Positions 1-6,756 are shown, counted from the stretch's first letter. The stretch is DNA of 9,121 nt from Sulfurimonas sp. (GCA_021648465.1 JAKISR010000066.1:1-9121), one strand, 5' to 3'. Numbers and translations are program-made. The notes: a model not told the origin generated them from the sequence alone.

Positions 1-296
1 CAATGTTTGAAGCTGATCCAGAAACTAAATGTATCGTTATGATTGGAGAAATTGGTGGAGATCTTGAAATTCAAGCAGCAAAACTAATTAAAGAGCAAAT
101 AACTAAACCAGTTGTAGCTTTTATTGCGGGGCAAACTGCTCCTAAAGGTAAAACAATGGGTCATGCTGGTGCTATTGTATCTGGTTCTGCTGGAACTGCA
201 AAAGAGAAAATGGAAGCACTTGAAGCTGCTGGCGTAAAAGTTGTTGTTTCTCCTGCTGATATTGGTAAAGCTATAGCAGAAGTTTTAGGTAAGTAG
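1..296 (+). CDS. sucD: Succinyl-CoA synthetase (succinate-CoA ligase) alpha subunit, 3' part
   Basis: This is the C-terminal 97 or so residues of the alpha subunit; the gene starts before the window and the in-frame ATG at 3 is internal. The enzyme interconverts succinate, CoA and NTP with succinyl-CoA in the cytoplasm as an alpha/beta complex with SucC. The sequence shows the GQTAPKGKTMGHAGA block, whose His (codon 162-164) corresponds to the phosphorylated active-site histidine of the family. It also shows the usual SGSAGTAKEKMEALEAAGV stretch and the C-terminal helix ending in EVLGK. The stop is TAG at 294-296. It lies just upstream of oorDABC, which uses succinyl-CoA (reductive direction) or produces it (oxidative direction), so the two form one metabolic block. 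The 155-bp gap suggests oor can be transcribed separately. Identification is secure. Confidence 0.95.
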   Translation, partial: MFEADPETKCIVMIGEIGGDLEIQAAKLIKEQITKPVVAFIAGQTAPKGKTMGHAGAIVSGSAGTAKEKMEALEAAGVKVVVSPADIGKAIAEVLGK

Positions 297-386
297 TTTT
301 TTTAGTGTGAGCTTCGCAATGTAACATATTGTAATATTTGTTAAGCGTTATTAGCACAATTCATAGGAAAACTATAAAAACTTAGC

Positions 387-409
387 TACTCTTAGTCAAC
401 AAAAGAGTA
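387..409 (+). promoter_or_regulatory. Inverted repeat in the oorDABC leader region
   Basis: A perfect 7-bp inverted repeat (TACTCTT / AAGAGTA, 9-bp spacer) lies in the 155-bp gap between sucD and oorD. An ACTATAAAAAC stretch at 371-381 could be a -10 region, which would put the repeat at or just after the transcription start as an operator or leader hairpin. oorD itself has a good AGGAG ribosome site at 442-446. The promoter reading is tentative because -35 boxes in this phylum are poorly conserved. Confidence 0.3.
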
Positions 410-451
410 AAGTGCAAATTAAATTTGTATTTTTAATAATTAGGAGAATAA

Positions 452-799
452 ATGGGAACTTTCGAAACTGTAAATCCTGGTAATCAACCAGTATGGGTAA
501 ACACTAGTAACTGTAAAGCATGTGATATCTGTGTATCAGTATGCCCTTCAGGAGTACTAGCTATGGTATATGAAGTCACTTCAACACTTGGTGCTACTAT
601 AGCTATTGAGCATCCAGAATCTTGTATAGGATGTAATGAGTGTGAATTATCATGCCCAGACTTTGCTATATATGTAGCAGATAAAAAAGAGTATAAAGCG
701 GCTGGTTTTAGTTTTGCAAAACTTACTGATGAAGCCAAAGCTCGTCAAGTAGAAATTGCAGCTAACAACTACTATTCAATAAAACAAGGAGTTAGATAA
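452..799 (+). CDS. oorD: 2-oxoglutarate:ferredoxin oxidoreductase, delta (ferredoxin-like) subunit
   Basis: This is the electron-transfer subunit of 115 aa. Two ferredoxin motifs are visible: C21-x2-C24-x2-C27-x3-C31-P and C58-x2-C61-x2-C64-x3-C68-P, enough to bind two [4Fe-4S] clusters. They carry electrons between the catalytic cluster in OorB and the external carrier (ferredoxin or flavodoxin). The start ATG is set by AGGAG five bases upstream. The stop overlaps the oorA start by one base (TAATG at 797-801), which indicates translational coupling. The D-A-B-C order is that of the Campylobacterota oor operon. Length and motifs fit the family throughout. Confidence 0.93.
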   Translation: MGTFETVNPGNQPVWVNTSNCKACDICVSVCPSGVLAMVYEVTSTLGATIAIEHPESCIGCNECELSCPDFAIYVADKKEYKAAGFSFAKLTDEAKARQVEIAANNYYSIKQGVR

Positions 800-1932
800 T
801 GGCAACAAGAGAAGTAATATCTACTGGTAATGAATTATCAGCTTTAGCTGGTGTTGATGCTGGTTGTAAATTTTTTGGTGGATATCCATTGACACCTTCT
901 AGTGAGATTATGCATGAAATTTCTGATCTTTTACCAAAGGTTGGTGGAACATGTATACAAATGGAAGATGAAATAGGTGCTATCTGTGCTGTAATTGGTG
1001 CAGGTATGGCTGGAGTTAGAACTATGACGGGAACTTCAGGTCCTGGTATGAGTCTTAAAGCAGAAAACTTAGGTCTTGCTCAAATGGCAGAAGTACCTTT
1101 AGTTTGTGTTAATGTTATGCGTGGTGGCCCATCAACTGGTCTTCCAACTCGTGTATCTCAGGGTGATATTCTTCAATCTAAGAATCCGTCTCATGGCGAT
1201 TATAAATCAATCACTTTGTGTGCTGGTACTTTAGCTGAATGTTACACTGAAACTGTAAGAGCATTTAACCTTGCTGATAGATTTATGCAACCAGTTATAG
1301 TTTTGTTAGATGAGACTATTGGTCACATGCATGGTAAAGCTGATATTCCAACAGCTGAAGAAGTTAAAGCTGGAATTGTTCCAAGAAAGAAATTTGATGG
1401 TCCTGCTGAAGAGTATTTTCCATATAAATGTGAACATGATGAGCCAGCTGTTCTTAATCCTATGTTTGAGGGTTATAGATATCACTTTACTGGTCTTCAT
1501 CATGATAAAAATGGTTTTCCAACTGAAGAGATTGAAACATGTCGTAAACTTATTCAACGCCTAGAAGATAAAGTGGCACTTCATGAAGATGAGCTTGAGT
1601 CTTATGAAGAATTTATGATGGATGATGCTGAGATTATGATTATTGCTTATGGTTCAGTTTCACTTGCAGCAAAAGAATCAATTCGCCATCTTCGTGATGA
1701 AGGTATTAAAGCTGGTTTATTTAGACCAATCACAATTTGGCCTTCACCTGCGAAAAGAATCAAAGAATATACTGATAAAATCGAAAAAGTTTTAGTTGTA
1801 GAGCTTAATATTGGACAATTTCATTCTGAAGTTCAACGTGCAGCTGCAAGACTTGATATTGATGGTTTGTTTAAGGTTAATGGTAGACCAATATCTCCTT
1901 ATGAGATTGTAAATAAAGTAAAGGAGTTATAG
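799..1932 (+). CDS. oorA: 2-oxoglutarate:ferredoxin oxidoreductase, alpha subunit
   Basis: This 377-aa catalytic subunit is full length. It has the pyrimidine-binding TPP domain of the 2-oxoacid:acceptor oxidoreductase family, with the early GYPLTPSSEIMHE segment, the MEDEIGAICAVIGAGMAGVR segment containing the conserved Glu that activates TPP, and TGTSGPGMSLKAE. The MRGGPSTGLPTR motif is typical of the 2-oxoacid-binding site. A transketolase C-terminal-like domain follows from about residue 270 (IIAYGSVSLAAKES to GLFRPITIWP). Together with OorB it interconverts 2-oxoglutarate + CoA and succinyl-CoA + CO2 with reduced ferredoxin. It overlaps oorD by one base, carries AAGGAG at 786-791, and is followed one base later by oorB. 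In an autotroph using the reductive TCA cycle this enzyme fixes CO2. Confidence 0.95.
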   Translation: MATREVISTGNELSALAGVDAGCKFFGGYPLTPSSEIMHEISDLLPKVGGTCIQMEDEIGAICAVIGAGMAGVRTMTGTSGPGMSLKAENLGLAQMAEVPLVCVNVMRGGPSTGLPTRVSQGDILQSKNPSHGDYKSITLCAGTLAECYTETVRAFNLADRFMQPVIVLLDETIGHMHGKADIPTAEEVKAGIVPRKKFDGPAEEYFPYKCEHDEPAVLNPMFEGYRYHFTGLHHDKNGFPTEEIETCRKLIQRLEDKVALHEDELESYEEFMMDDAEIMIIAYGSVSLAAKESIRHLRDEGIKAGLFRPITIWPSPAKRIKEYTDKIEKVLVVELNIGQFHSEVQRAAARLDIDGLFKVNGRPISPYEIVNKVKEL

Positions 1933-1933
1933 A

Positions 1934-2791
1934 ATGGCATTTAATTATGAAAAATATTTAAGACTAGAAAAGATGCCAACACTATGGTGTTGGGGTTGTG
2001 GTGATGGTGTTATCCTTAAAGCTTTCGTAAGAGCTATTGAAAAAATGGGTATATCTCAAAATGATGTTTGTGTAGTATCTGGAATTGGATGTTCGGGAAG
2101 ATTTTCTTCTTATGTCGATTTTAATACTATTCATACAACTCACGGTCGTACAGTAGCTTATGCAACAGGTGTAAAGCTTGCTTGTCCAGATAAAGTAGTT
2201 GTTTGTGTTGCTGGAGATGGTGACGCACTTGCAATTGGCGGTAATCATACTATTCATGGCTGTAGAAGAAATATTGATATTACAATGATTGTTATCAATA
2301 ACTTTATTTATGGTCTTACTAATGCACAAACTTCTCCAACTACCCCACAGGGTATGTGGACAGTAACTCAAAAAATTGGTAATATTGATCCAACTTTTGA
2401 TACTTGTGAACTAGCTATCGCTTCTGGAGCTTCTTTTGTAGCCCGTGAAACAATGATTGAACCTAAAAAGCTTGAGAAAATGCTTATTAAAGCAATGGAG
2501 CATAAAGGTTTTTCTATGGCTGAAGTACTTTCAAACTGCCATATAAATCTTGGTAGAAAAAATAAAATGGTTTCTGCTATGGAAAACCTAGAATGGATTG
2601 ATAGTATTACAACTTCAAAAAAGAAATATGATGCTATGACTGAAGAAGAACAATTAAACTTATTTCCACTTGGTATTTTAAAACAAGACCTAGAGGTTCG
2701 TGAGTATTGTGATATGTATAAAGATATCCAAGATGCACATCAAGGTAAGCGCGCAAAAATTACACAAGATGACTTTAAGAAAAAAATCTAA
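1934..2791 (+). CDS. oorB: 2-oxoglutarate:ferredoxin oxidoreductase, beta subunit
   Basis: This 285-aa subunit binds the TPP diphosphate and a [4Fe-4S] cluster. The TPP motif starts at GDGD (residues 94-97) and ends at the Asn pair near 122-123 (IVINN). Cluster ligands are likely C19 and C22 (CWGC), C53 (GIGCSG) and C202 (SNCHINLG), matching the four-Cys spacing of archaeal and epsilonproteobacterial beta subunits. The TNAQTSPTTPQG segment is the conserved loop next to the active site. The ribosome site AAGGAG (1921-1926) lies inside the end of oorA, only one base separates the genes, and oorC follows nine bases later, so the four genes form one transcript. Confidence 0.95.
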   Translation: MAFNYEKYLRLEKMPTLWCWGCGDGVILKAFVRAIEKMGISQNDVCVVSGIGCSGRFSSYVDFNTIHTTHGRTVAYATGVKLACPDKVVVCVAGDGDALAIGGNHTIHGCRRNIDITMIVINNFIYGLTNAQTSPTTPQGMWTVTQKIGNIDPTFDTCELAIASGASFVARETMIEPKKLEKMLIKAMEHKGFSMAEVLSNCHINLGRKNKMVSAMENLEWIDSITTSKKKYDAMTEEEQLNLFPLGILKQDLEVREYCDMYKDIQDAHQGKRAKITQDDFKKKI

Positions 2792-2800
2792 GGAGATACA

Positions 2801-3355
2801 GTGAGTAAAACATTAATGAGATTTACAGGTGTTGGTGGTCAAGGTGTTCTTCTTGCTGGTGAAATTTTTGCAGCTGCAAAAATTAAAACTGGTGGTTATG
2901 GACTAAAAACTGCAACATATACATCACAAGTACGTGGTGGCCCAACTGTTGTTGATATTCAACTAGATGATAAAGAGATTTATTATCCATATGCAAATGA
3001 TGGAGAGATAGGTTTTATGCTTTCAGTTGCACAAAAAAGTTACGATCTTTTTAAAGATGGTGTTCAAAAAGGTGGAACTATAGTAATTGATCCAAACCTA
3101 ATTAAGCCTACTGATGAAGATAGAAAAAATTGGACTATCTATGAAATTCCAATTATTACAATAGCAAAAGAAGAGGTTGGTAATGTTATTACTCAATCTG
3201 TCGTAGCATTAGCAATCGCAAATACTATGATGAACGCTATTGATAAAAACACTTTAATAGAGACCATGCTTTCTAAGGTACCAGCTAAAGTTCATGATGT
3301 AAATAAAGTTGCTTATGATCTTGGTGAAAAATATGCTAAAGAAGTTGTTACTTAA
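2801..3355 (+). CDS. oorC: 2-oxoglutarate:ferredoxin oxidoreductase, gamma subunit
   Basis: This 184-aa gamma subunit has the N-terminal GVGGQGVLLAGEI glycine-rich motif and the TYTSQVRGGP motif that define the 2-oxoacid:ferredoxin oxidoreductase gamma family, which contacts CoA and TPP at the subunit interface. The start is GTG at 2801, chosen over the internal ATG at 2816 because AGGAG (2791-2795) is placed correctly for GTG and the Met-Ser-Lys-Thr N-terminus leads straight into the first beta strand. It is the last gene of the oor operon, with a rho-independent terminator 14 bases after its stop. Confidence 0.93.
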   Translation: MSKTLMRFTGVGGQGVLLAGEIFAAAKIKTGGYGLKTATYTSQVRGGPTVVDIQLDDKEIYYPYANDGEIGFMLSVAQKSYDLFKDGVQKGGTIVIDPNLIKPTDEDRKNWTIYEIPIITIAKEEVGNVITQSVVALAIANTMMNAIDKNTLIETMLSKVPAKVHDVNKVAYDLGEKYAKEVVT

Positions 3356-3368
3356 TTAGCATTATCTT

Positions 3369-3399
3369 AAAGACACCATAAAGAAAGGTGTCTTTTTTT
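3369..3399 (+). terminator. Rho-independent terminator of oorDABC
   Basis: The stem AAAGACACC (3369-3377) pairs perfectly with GGTGTCTTT (3387-3395) around a 9-base loop, and the T-run reaches 3399. It lies directly after oorC and before the convergent tetR gene. The minus-strand side has no T-run after the hairpin, so it is probably effective only for oor. Confidence 0.88.
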
Positions 3400-3442
3400 A
3401 ACAACACTGCTAATATTAAATAATATTTATATCTTTTTCAAT

Positions 3443-4060
3443 TCATACTCTTATACTTTCCCAAAAAAACTCTACATGCTTTTCAAACTGTGTTGCTAAA
3501 CTATTTACAGAATTATTATCAAATTTCATAAGTGTTATTTGTAGTCTAATATAGAATAGGGTAGATAAAAACTCATAAGAGACCATCATTGGATCTGATG
3601 AGCGTATAATATTGTTTTGCATCATTATAAAGAATGCTTCTGAGAGTATTTTTATGTTTTGTGTGTGAAATTCATCCATAAACTGCTCTCTAAGCTCTTT
3701 GTTTTGAAAAAGCTCTATCATGAGTAGTCTAAACATATTTTCATTATTTTTATCAAAAGTAAGTAGTTTATACTGCATAGCAAATTTTTGTAAAAAAGCT
3801 TTTCCTTTTAGTGCTGATTCTTTTATGTCTTTATCAGAAGTAGAGAAGGGTGAAATAAATATATTTTTTGCAACACTTAAAAATATCTCCTCTTTGTTTT
3901 TAAAATGATTATATAAAGCACTCTCTCTAATACCTACACTTGAAGCTATTTTTCTTACGCTTGTACCCTTATATCCATACTCCGAGAAGAGGGTAGCTGA
4001 TATTTTTAATATCTTTTGTTTTGTATTACTTCCTTTCGGAAACATCGTATTATTGGGCAT
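3443..4060 (-). CDS. TetR/AcrR-family transcriptional regulator
   Basis: This 205-aa protein has a TetR N-terminal DNA-binding domain at about residues 14-60: TKQKILKISATLFSEYGYKG, then TSVRKIASSVGIRESALYNHF as the helix-turn-helix, then KNKEEIF. The remaining all-helical part (about 65-205) is the variable ligand-binding and dimer domain, with no recognisable specificity. The start at 4060 is preferred over the internal Met codon (residue 6) because AAGGTC lies eight bases before it and nothing resembling a ribosome site precedes the second. The divergent upstream region holds four copies of a GAACA-nn-TGTT(C/A) palindrome, two of which flank the gene's own -10 box, so autorepression is very likely. 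No efflux or metabolic gene is adjacent, so the controlled pathway and inducer cannot be read from this window. The gene ends in TGA. Confidence 0.9.
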   Translation of the reverse strand: MPNNTMFPKGSNTKQKILKISATLFSEYGYKGTSVRKIASSVGIRESALYNHFKNKEEIFLSVAKNIFISPFSTSDKDIKESALKGKAFLQKFAMQYKLLTFDKNNENMFRLLMIELFQNKELREQFMDEFHTQNIKILSEAFFIMMQNNIIRSSDPMMVSYEFLSTLFYIRLQITLMKFDNNSVNSLATQFEKHVEFFWESIRV

Positions 4061-4082
4061 ATCAGACCTTTTGTTTATATAT

Positions 4083-4190
4083 GAACAATTGTTAATATTA
4101 AGAGTATTATATAAGAACAGTTGTTAATATAAGCTTATTGTTCAGTGAACAACTGTTCATATAGCAAATATAATAAAAGAACAGTTGTTC
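4083..4190. promoter_or_regulatory. Array of four TetR-type operators with exact 32-bp period
   Basis: Four 12-bp sites occur: GAACAATTGTTA (4083-4094), GAACAGTTGTTA (4115-4126), GAACAACTGTTC (4147-4158) and GAACAGTTGTTC (4179-4190). Each starts exactly 32 bp after the previous one, close to three helical turns, so all lie on one face of the DNA. The third overlaps a second perfect palindrome, TTGTTCAGTGAACAA (4138-4152). The first three sites are followed by ATAT, so the array looks like a degenerate 32-bp tandem repeat. Sites 1 and 2 bracket the tetR -10 box; site 4 sits at about -45 to -34 of the rnpB promoter. That the neighbouring TetR protein binds here is inference from position and dyad symmetry. 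Confidence 0.82.
4106..4111 (-). promoter_or_regulatory. Predicted -10 box of tetR
   Basis: On the minus strand this reads TATAAT within TATATAATACTC. It is placed midway between operators 1 and 2 and about 46 bases from the tetR start codon, giving an expected start near 4099. A repressor on either operator would block polymerase. Confidence 0.55.
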
Positions 4191-4210
4191 ATTAGTTGTT
4201 TTAAAGAAAA

Positions 4211-4216
4211 TATAGT
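4211..4216 (+). promoter_or_regulatory. Predicted -10 box of rnpB
   Basis: TATAGT lies 11 bases before the first paired base of the RNase P RNA. No convincing -35 box is present; operator 4 and an AT-rich stretch lie upstream, as is usual for housekeeping promoters in this phylum. Confidence 0.5.
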
Positions 4217-4226
4217 ATTATTTCAC

Positions 4227-4559
4227 AGGTACAACAGATAGCTACTTGCATTTTGTAAGAGGAAAGTCCGAGCTGCTCTGAGACAGTGTTTCATTTAACT
4301 AATGACCGTAGCAATACGAGGGAAAGTGCAACAGAGAATAGACTTCTACTATATATACAAAATATATAGCAGTAAAGGTGAAAGGGTGGAGTAAGAGCCC
4401 ACCAGTCTTTATGGCAACATAGAGAGCTTGTAAACCCAACATGGCAGCAAGAAACAGATGGTCAGCGTCTCATAATGCTACTGTTTCGCTAGAGTCACTA
4501 TGCAAATAGTTGAACTAGATTAATACTATCAAAACAAAACTCGGCTTATAGTTGTACCT
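4227..4559 (+). ncRNA. rnpB: RNase P RNA (bacterial type A)
   Basis: This is the catalytic RNA that removes 5' leaders from pre-tRNAs together with the RnpA protein. Both ends are fixed by helix P1: AGGTACAAC (4227-4235) pairs with GTTGTACCT (4551-4559). Conserved blocks appear in order: GAGGAAAGTCCGAGC (5' strand of P4, about 4259-4273), ACAGAGAATAGACTT (about 4331-4345), GGTGAAAGGGTGGAGTAAGAG with GCCCACCAG (specificity domain, about 4377-4406), GGCAACATAGAGAG, and ACTCGGCTTATAG (3' strand of P4, about 4539-4551). The length of about 333 nt fits type A RNAs of Campylobacterota. The promoter region is shared with the divergent tetR gene and its operators, which is odd for a housekeeping RNA. 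No hairpin-plus-T-run terminator is evident after it. Confidence 0.95.
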
Positions 4560-4611
4560 TTCACTTCAACAACCAACAATAAATTAGATACAATTACGTC
4601 AATAAAATATT

Positions 4612-4668
4612 ATATTAAATAATTTACCTTTTCAATGTCCGTGTATTTAGTTATATATTATTTAATAT
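4612..4668. repeat. 12-bp AT-rich inverted repeat in the rnpB-glucosaminidase gap
   Basis: ATATTAAATAAT (4612-4623) is matched by its exact reverse complement at 4657-4668. The same 12-mer recurs at 3413-3424 just after the oor terminator, and 11 bases of the complement recur at 4780-4790 directly before the next start codon. The gap 4560-4790 otherwise holds only AT-rich sequence; ATATAAAC near 4758-4765 could be a -10 region for the next gene. In DNA this AT-rich the repeat may be partly chance. Confidence 0.4.
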
Positions 4669-4790
4669 CAGATAAAAATATCAAATTTTAATAAATAAAA
4701 GTTTGGTCGAGTAGAGCATGATATATTTTAAAGAGAATATACATTATGTTAACCAAAATATAAACTAATATCTGGAGTGTTATTTAATAT

Positions 4791-5570
4791 ATGAATACAA
4801 AAACACCCTTGTTTATATTTTTGCTCTTAATATTTAGTTTTACTAACCTACTCTCTAGTGACTTTAGCTTTAGAAAATATCAACATGTAAAGAGTTTTTA
4901 CTCAGATATAAGTTTAAATTCTATAGAGATTGGATTAAAACATAATATTCCTCCAGCGGCTATAATGGCTATTGCAGGACTTGAATCAGGCTATGGCAAT
5001 GGTTATGTAGCCCAAATTACAGGAAATATACTTAGTTTAGGTGCTTTTAAAGGTGATAAAGAGTTACCAAGACTTTATTTACCCTACTCTAAAACAAATA
5101 AAAATATTATTTTTGATTCAAAAAAAATTAAAGAAAGTGATAAGAATGATTTATCTTGGGAACAGAGACCAAAAAGTTACAAAAGAGATTATAGACCAAA
5201 ACCTTATGCTGGATCTACTTCAAATTTAGAGCTACTTTCTTATAATATAAAATTAAAAGATAAAGCACATAAAGATTGTTTAAATGATTTTGCTACAAGA
5301 TGGATAAAAAGTAGCTCGAAAGTTAAAGTTTTTAGAAATGCTAGAGTTTGGTTAAATAAACAAGTATCTAGCAGAGGAAGTGATATACTTTTTGATGATA
5401 ATACAAATAAAAAATTTATTGAGATGATTGGTGGGCATTCTCACTCTTTTAATTATAGAAAAACTTGGCCAAAAAAAGCTAAACTAATTATGGCTAAAGC
5501 TGGGTTAGTTAAATTAACTTCCGATATACATATTAAAAAAATGAATTTTAATAAAGCATGGGATAGATAA
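4791..5570 (+). CDS. Secreted GH73/Bax-like glucosaminidase (peptidoglycan hydrolase)
   Basis: This 259-aa protein starts with a signal peptide (Lys-4, then the hydrophobic TPLFIFLLLIFSFTNLL, likely cut after LLSS near residue 23), so it is exported to the periplasm. The mature part has the glucosaminidase-fold signature: HNIPPAAIMAIAGLESGYG with the probable catalytic Glu at residue 65, followed by GNILSLGAFK, which corresponds to the N-(x)-LFGIK element of GH73 enzymes. The expected activity is cleavage of the GlcNAc-MurNAc glycan backbone during wall remodelling, or a Bax-like lysozyme-fold variant; the exact bond cannot be told. The Tyr-rich middle (about 92-145) is a poorly conserved linker. 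The ATG is the first after an in-frame stop, and the GGAG at 4774-4777 is rather distant (13 bases). A 69-aa ORF begins immediately after its stop. Confidence 0.8.
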   Translation: MNTKTPLFIFLLLIFSFTNLLSSDFSFRKYQHVKSFYSDISLNSIEIGLKHNIPPAAIMAIAGLESGYGNGYVAQITGNILSLGAFKGDKELPRLYLPYSKTNKNIIFDSKKIKESDKNDLSWEQRPKSYKRDYRPKPYAGSTSNLELLSYNIKLKDKAHKDCLNDFATRWIKSSSKVKVFRNARVWLNKQVSSRGSDILFDDNTNKKFIEMIGGHSHSFNYRKTWPKKAKLIMAKAGLVKLTSDIHIKKMNFNKAWDR

Positions 5571-5780
5571 GTGAATAAAAAAGAAGAATTGATTAACGAT
5601 ATACAAAATCTACTAAATAGTTATGATGGAATTCACAAAACATCTATTAATTCATCTCTTTTGGAGTTTATGGATGAAGCAACCTTAATAAGTATTATTG
5701 ATTCTTTACTTACACAAAAAGAAAATTCTAAAGAATCTAACATAGAATGGCTTGAGAAATTTAAAAAAAATAACAATTAA
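5571..5780 (+). CDS. Small conserved-looking protein of unknown function
   Basis: This acidic 69-aa protein starts with GTG directly after the TAA of the glucosaminidase gene (0-bp gap), which points to translation coupled to that gene. GGGAT about eight bases upstream is a weak ribosome site inside the upstream ORF. There is no signal peptide, membrane segment or cysteine. The sequence predicts mostly helix: ELINDIQNLLNSY, then SSLLEFMDEATLISIIDSLLTQK, then an ESNIEWLEKFKK tail. I do not recognise the family. The lack of an export signal argues against it being a periplasmic partner of the hydrolase. Coding status is supported by its tight placement and its amphipathic helical pattern. Confidence 0.65.
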   Translation: MNKKEELINDIQNLLNSYDGIHKTSINSSLLEFMDEATLISIIDSLLTQKENSKESNIEWLEKFKKNNN

Positions 5781-5872
5781 AAATACTTCTAATATTGCCT
5801 TATTCGTGTCTTTTTGTTATACTAAGCTATAATTTATACTTATTTCGTTTTATTTGTTACCAAATAATCTGT

Positions 5873-5878
5873 TATAAT
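5873..5878 (+). promoter_or_regulatory. Predicted -10 box of the response-regulator gene
   Basis: TATAAT lies 31 bases before the ATG at 5910, with a leader containing AAGGA (5898-5902). A second TATAAT at 5828-5833 lies further up. No clear -35 box is seen, and the upstream sequence is AT-rich. Confidence 0.5.
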
Positions 5879-5909
5879 TCTTTAATTAATTTTACTCAAG
5901 GATAATATT

Positions 5910-6455
5910 ATGTCTAATACAGATTTAGTTCAACTTACACAACAAACAAAAAAATTATCAGCAATGGTAGTAGAGGATGAAAAAATTGTTAATGAACTTT
6001 TAAGTTCAACTTTTAAAAACTTTTTTTTAAATGTAGAATCATGCTTTAATGGTCAAGAAGCACTTGATGCATACGCAAAATCAGCTCCTGATATTGTTTT
6101 TGTTGATATTATTATGGAGGGAATGGATGGAATAGAACTTTCACGTAAACTTCGTAAAATTAATCCTAATCAGATAATTATTGTTATATCTGCAAGCAAT
6201 GATATAGAAAAAATTTCTGAATCAATTGAGGTTGGTGTAAACAGTTTTGTACAAAAACCAATAGATACTAAAAAAATTATAGAACTTTTAACAGGTGTAA
6301 TTGCAATGATTAATAAAAAGAAAAAAATAGAGACTAAAACATTCTCTATATCTCTTCCTCTTGATCTTTATGAAGTTGTTAATGAAAATGCAAAAGCTGA
6401 AAGTATCTCTAAGAATGCTGTTATTATTAGAGCACTTCGTAGTTTTTACGATTAA
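5910..6455 (+). CDS. Response regulator with receiver domain and ribbon-helix-helix output domain
   Basis: This 181-aa protein has two domains. Residues about 16-133 form a complete receiver domain: acidic pair E22/D23, phospho-acceptor D66 (IVFVDIIMEGMDG), switch Ser S94 (IIVISAS) and K116-P117. After a basic linker (KKKK at 136-139), residues about 143-181 read KTFSISLPLDLYEVVNENAK then AESISKNAVIIRALRSFY. This is the pattern of an Arc/CopG/MetJ-type ribbon-helix-helix: a beta strand with alternating residues, Pro before helix 1, and S-(x)-N before helix 2. RHH domains bind DNA as intertwined dimers through the strand, so phosphorylation of D66 probably controls a dimeric transcription factor. 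Most response regulators use winged-helix, NarL-type or Fis-type outputs, so this pairing is uncommon. No histidine kinase is adjacent, making it an orphan here. It is monocistronic, with its own promoter and terminator. The receiver call is secure; the RHH call is by pattern. Confidence 0.85.
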   Translation: MSNTDLVQLTQQTKKLSAMVVEDEKIVNELLSSTFKNFFLNVESCFNGQEALDAYAKSAPDIVFVDIIMEGMDGIELSRKLRKINPNQIIIVISASNDIEKISESIEVGVNSFVQKPIDTKKIIELLTGVIAMINKKKKIETKTFSISLPLDLYEVVNENAKAESISKNAVIIRALRSFYD

Positions 6456-6468
6456 AAACTACTCTTTT
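6439..6468 (+). terminator. Rho-independent terminator overlapping the response-regulator stop codon
   Basis: GTAGTTTTTA (6439-6448) pairs perfectly with TAAAAACTAC (6453-6462) around a CGAT loop, followed by TCTTTT. The left arm lies inside the last codons of the gene and the TAA stop lies in the right arm. Confidence 0.8.
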
Positions 6469-6514
6469 AACTCATATACTGAGCCATTTTATAGTTTATT
6501 AAGATATAAATCTA

Positions 6515-6520
6515 TATAAT
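6515..6520 (+). promoter_or_regulatory. Predicted -10 box of tRNA-Glu
   Basis: TATAAT lies 27 bases before the tRNA. The short leader contains a hairpin AGCAAT-tgt-ATTGCT (6529-6543). A 7-bp inverted repeat, CTGAGCC (6479-6485) and GGCTCAG (6524-6530), brackets the promoter. Confidence 0.55.
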
Positions 6521-6547
6521 TTCGGCTCAGCAATTGTATTGCTAAGT

Positions 6548-6622
6548 GGCCCCGTCGTCTAGCGGTTAGGATCCATGGTTTTCATCCATGTTACAGGAGT
6601 TCAATTCTCCTCGGGGTCACCA
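6548..6622 (+). tRNA. tRNA-Glu (anticodon UUC)
   Basis: This is a full cloverleaf with encoded CCA. The acceptor GGCCCCG pairs with CGGGGTC (one G-U pair). The D arm has GTCT-AGCGGTT-AGGAT. The anticodon stem CATGG/CCATG holds loop TTTTCAT with anticodon TTC, and the T arm is GGAGT-TCAATT-CTCC. The 3' end is A73 followed by CCA. A TGCCTA-ttt-TAGGCA hairpin (6631-6645) follows but lacks a T-run. The accessory, decayed part of the window begins right after this gene, in keeping with tRNA genes being common integration sites. Confidence 0.96.
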
Positions 6623-6756
6623 CTCACTTATGCCTATTTTAGGCACTTCCAAGATACTAACATTTTCACTTTAAGAAATATATAACATATATACAACACA
6701 ATATATAACCACCCTACTTTAAAACCTCTCATATTTAAACGATTTTATTATCATTT

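Noticed and set aside
297..451. Riboswitch upstream of oorD
   Set aside because: Only one 7-bp inverted repeat is present, with no known aptamer core.
1982..2371. Minus-strand ORF of 129 codons inside oorB
   Set aside because: It is a low-complexity, Ser/Thr/Asn-rich shadow of a highly conserved gene.
4083..4190. 32-bp periodic repeats as a CRISPR-like array
   Set aside because: The conserved part is only a 12-bp palindrome, the spacers are AT-rich and partly similar to each other, and there are no cas genes. TetR operators explain it.
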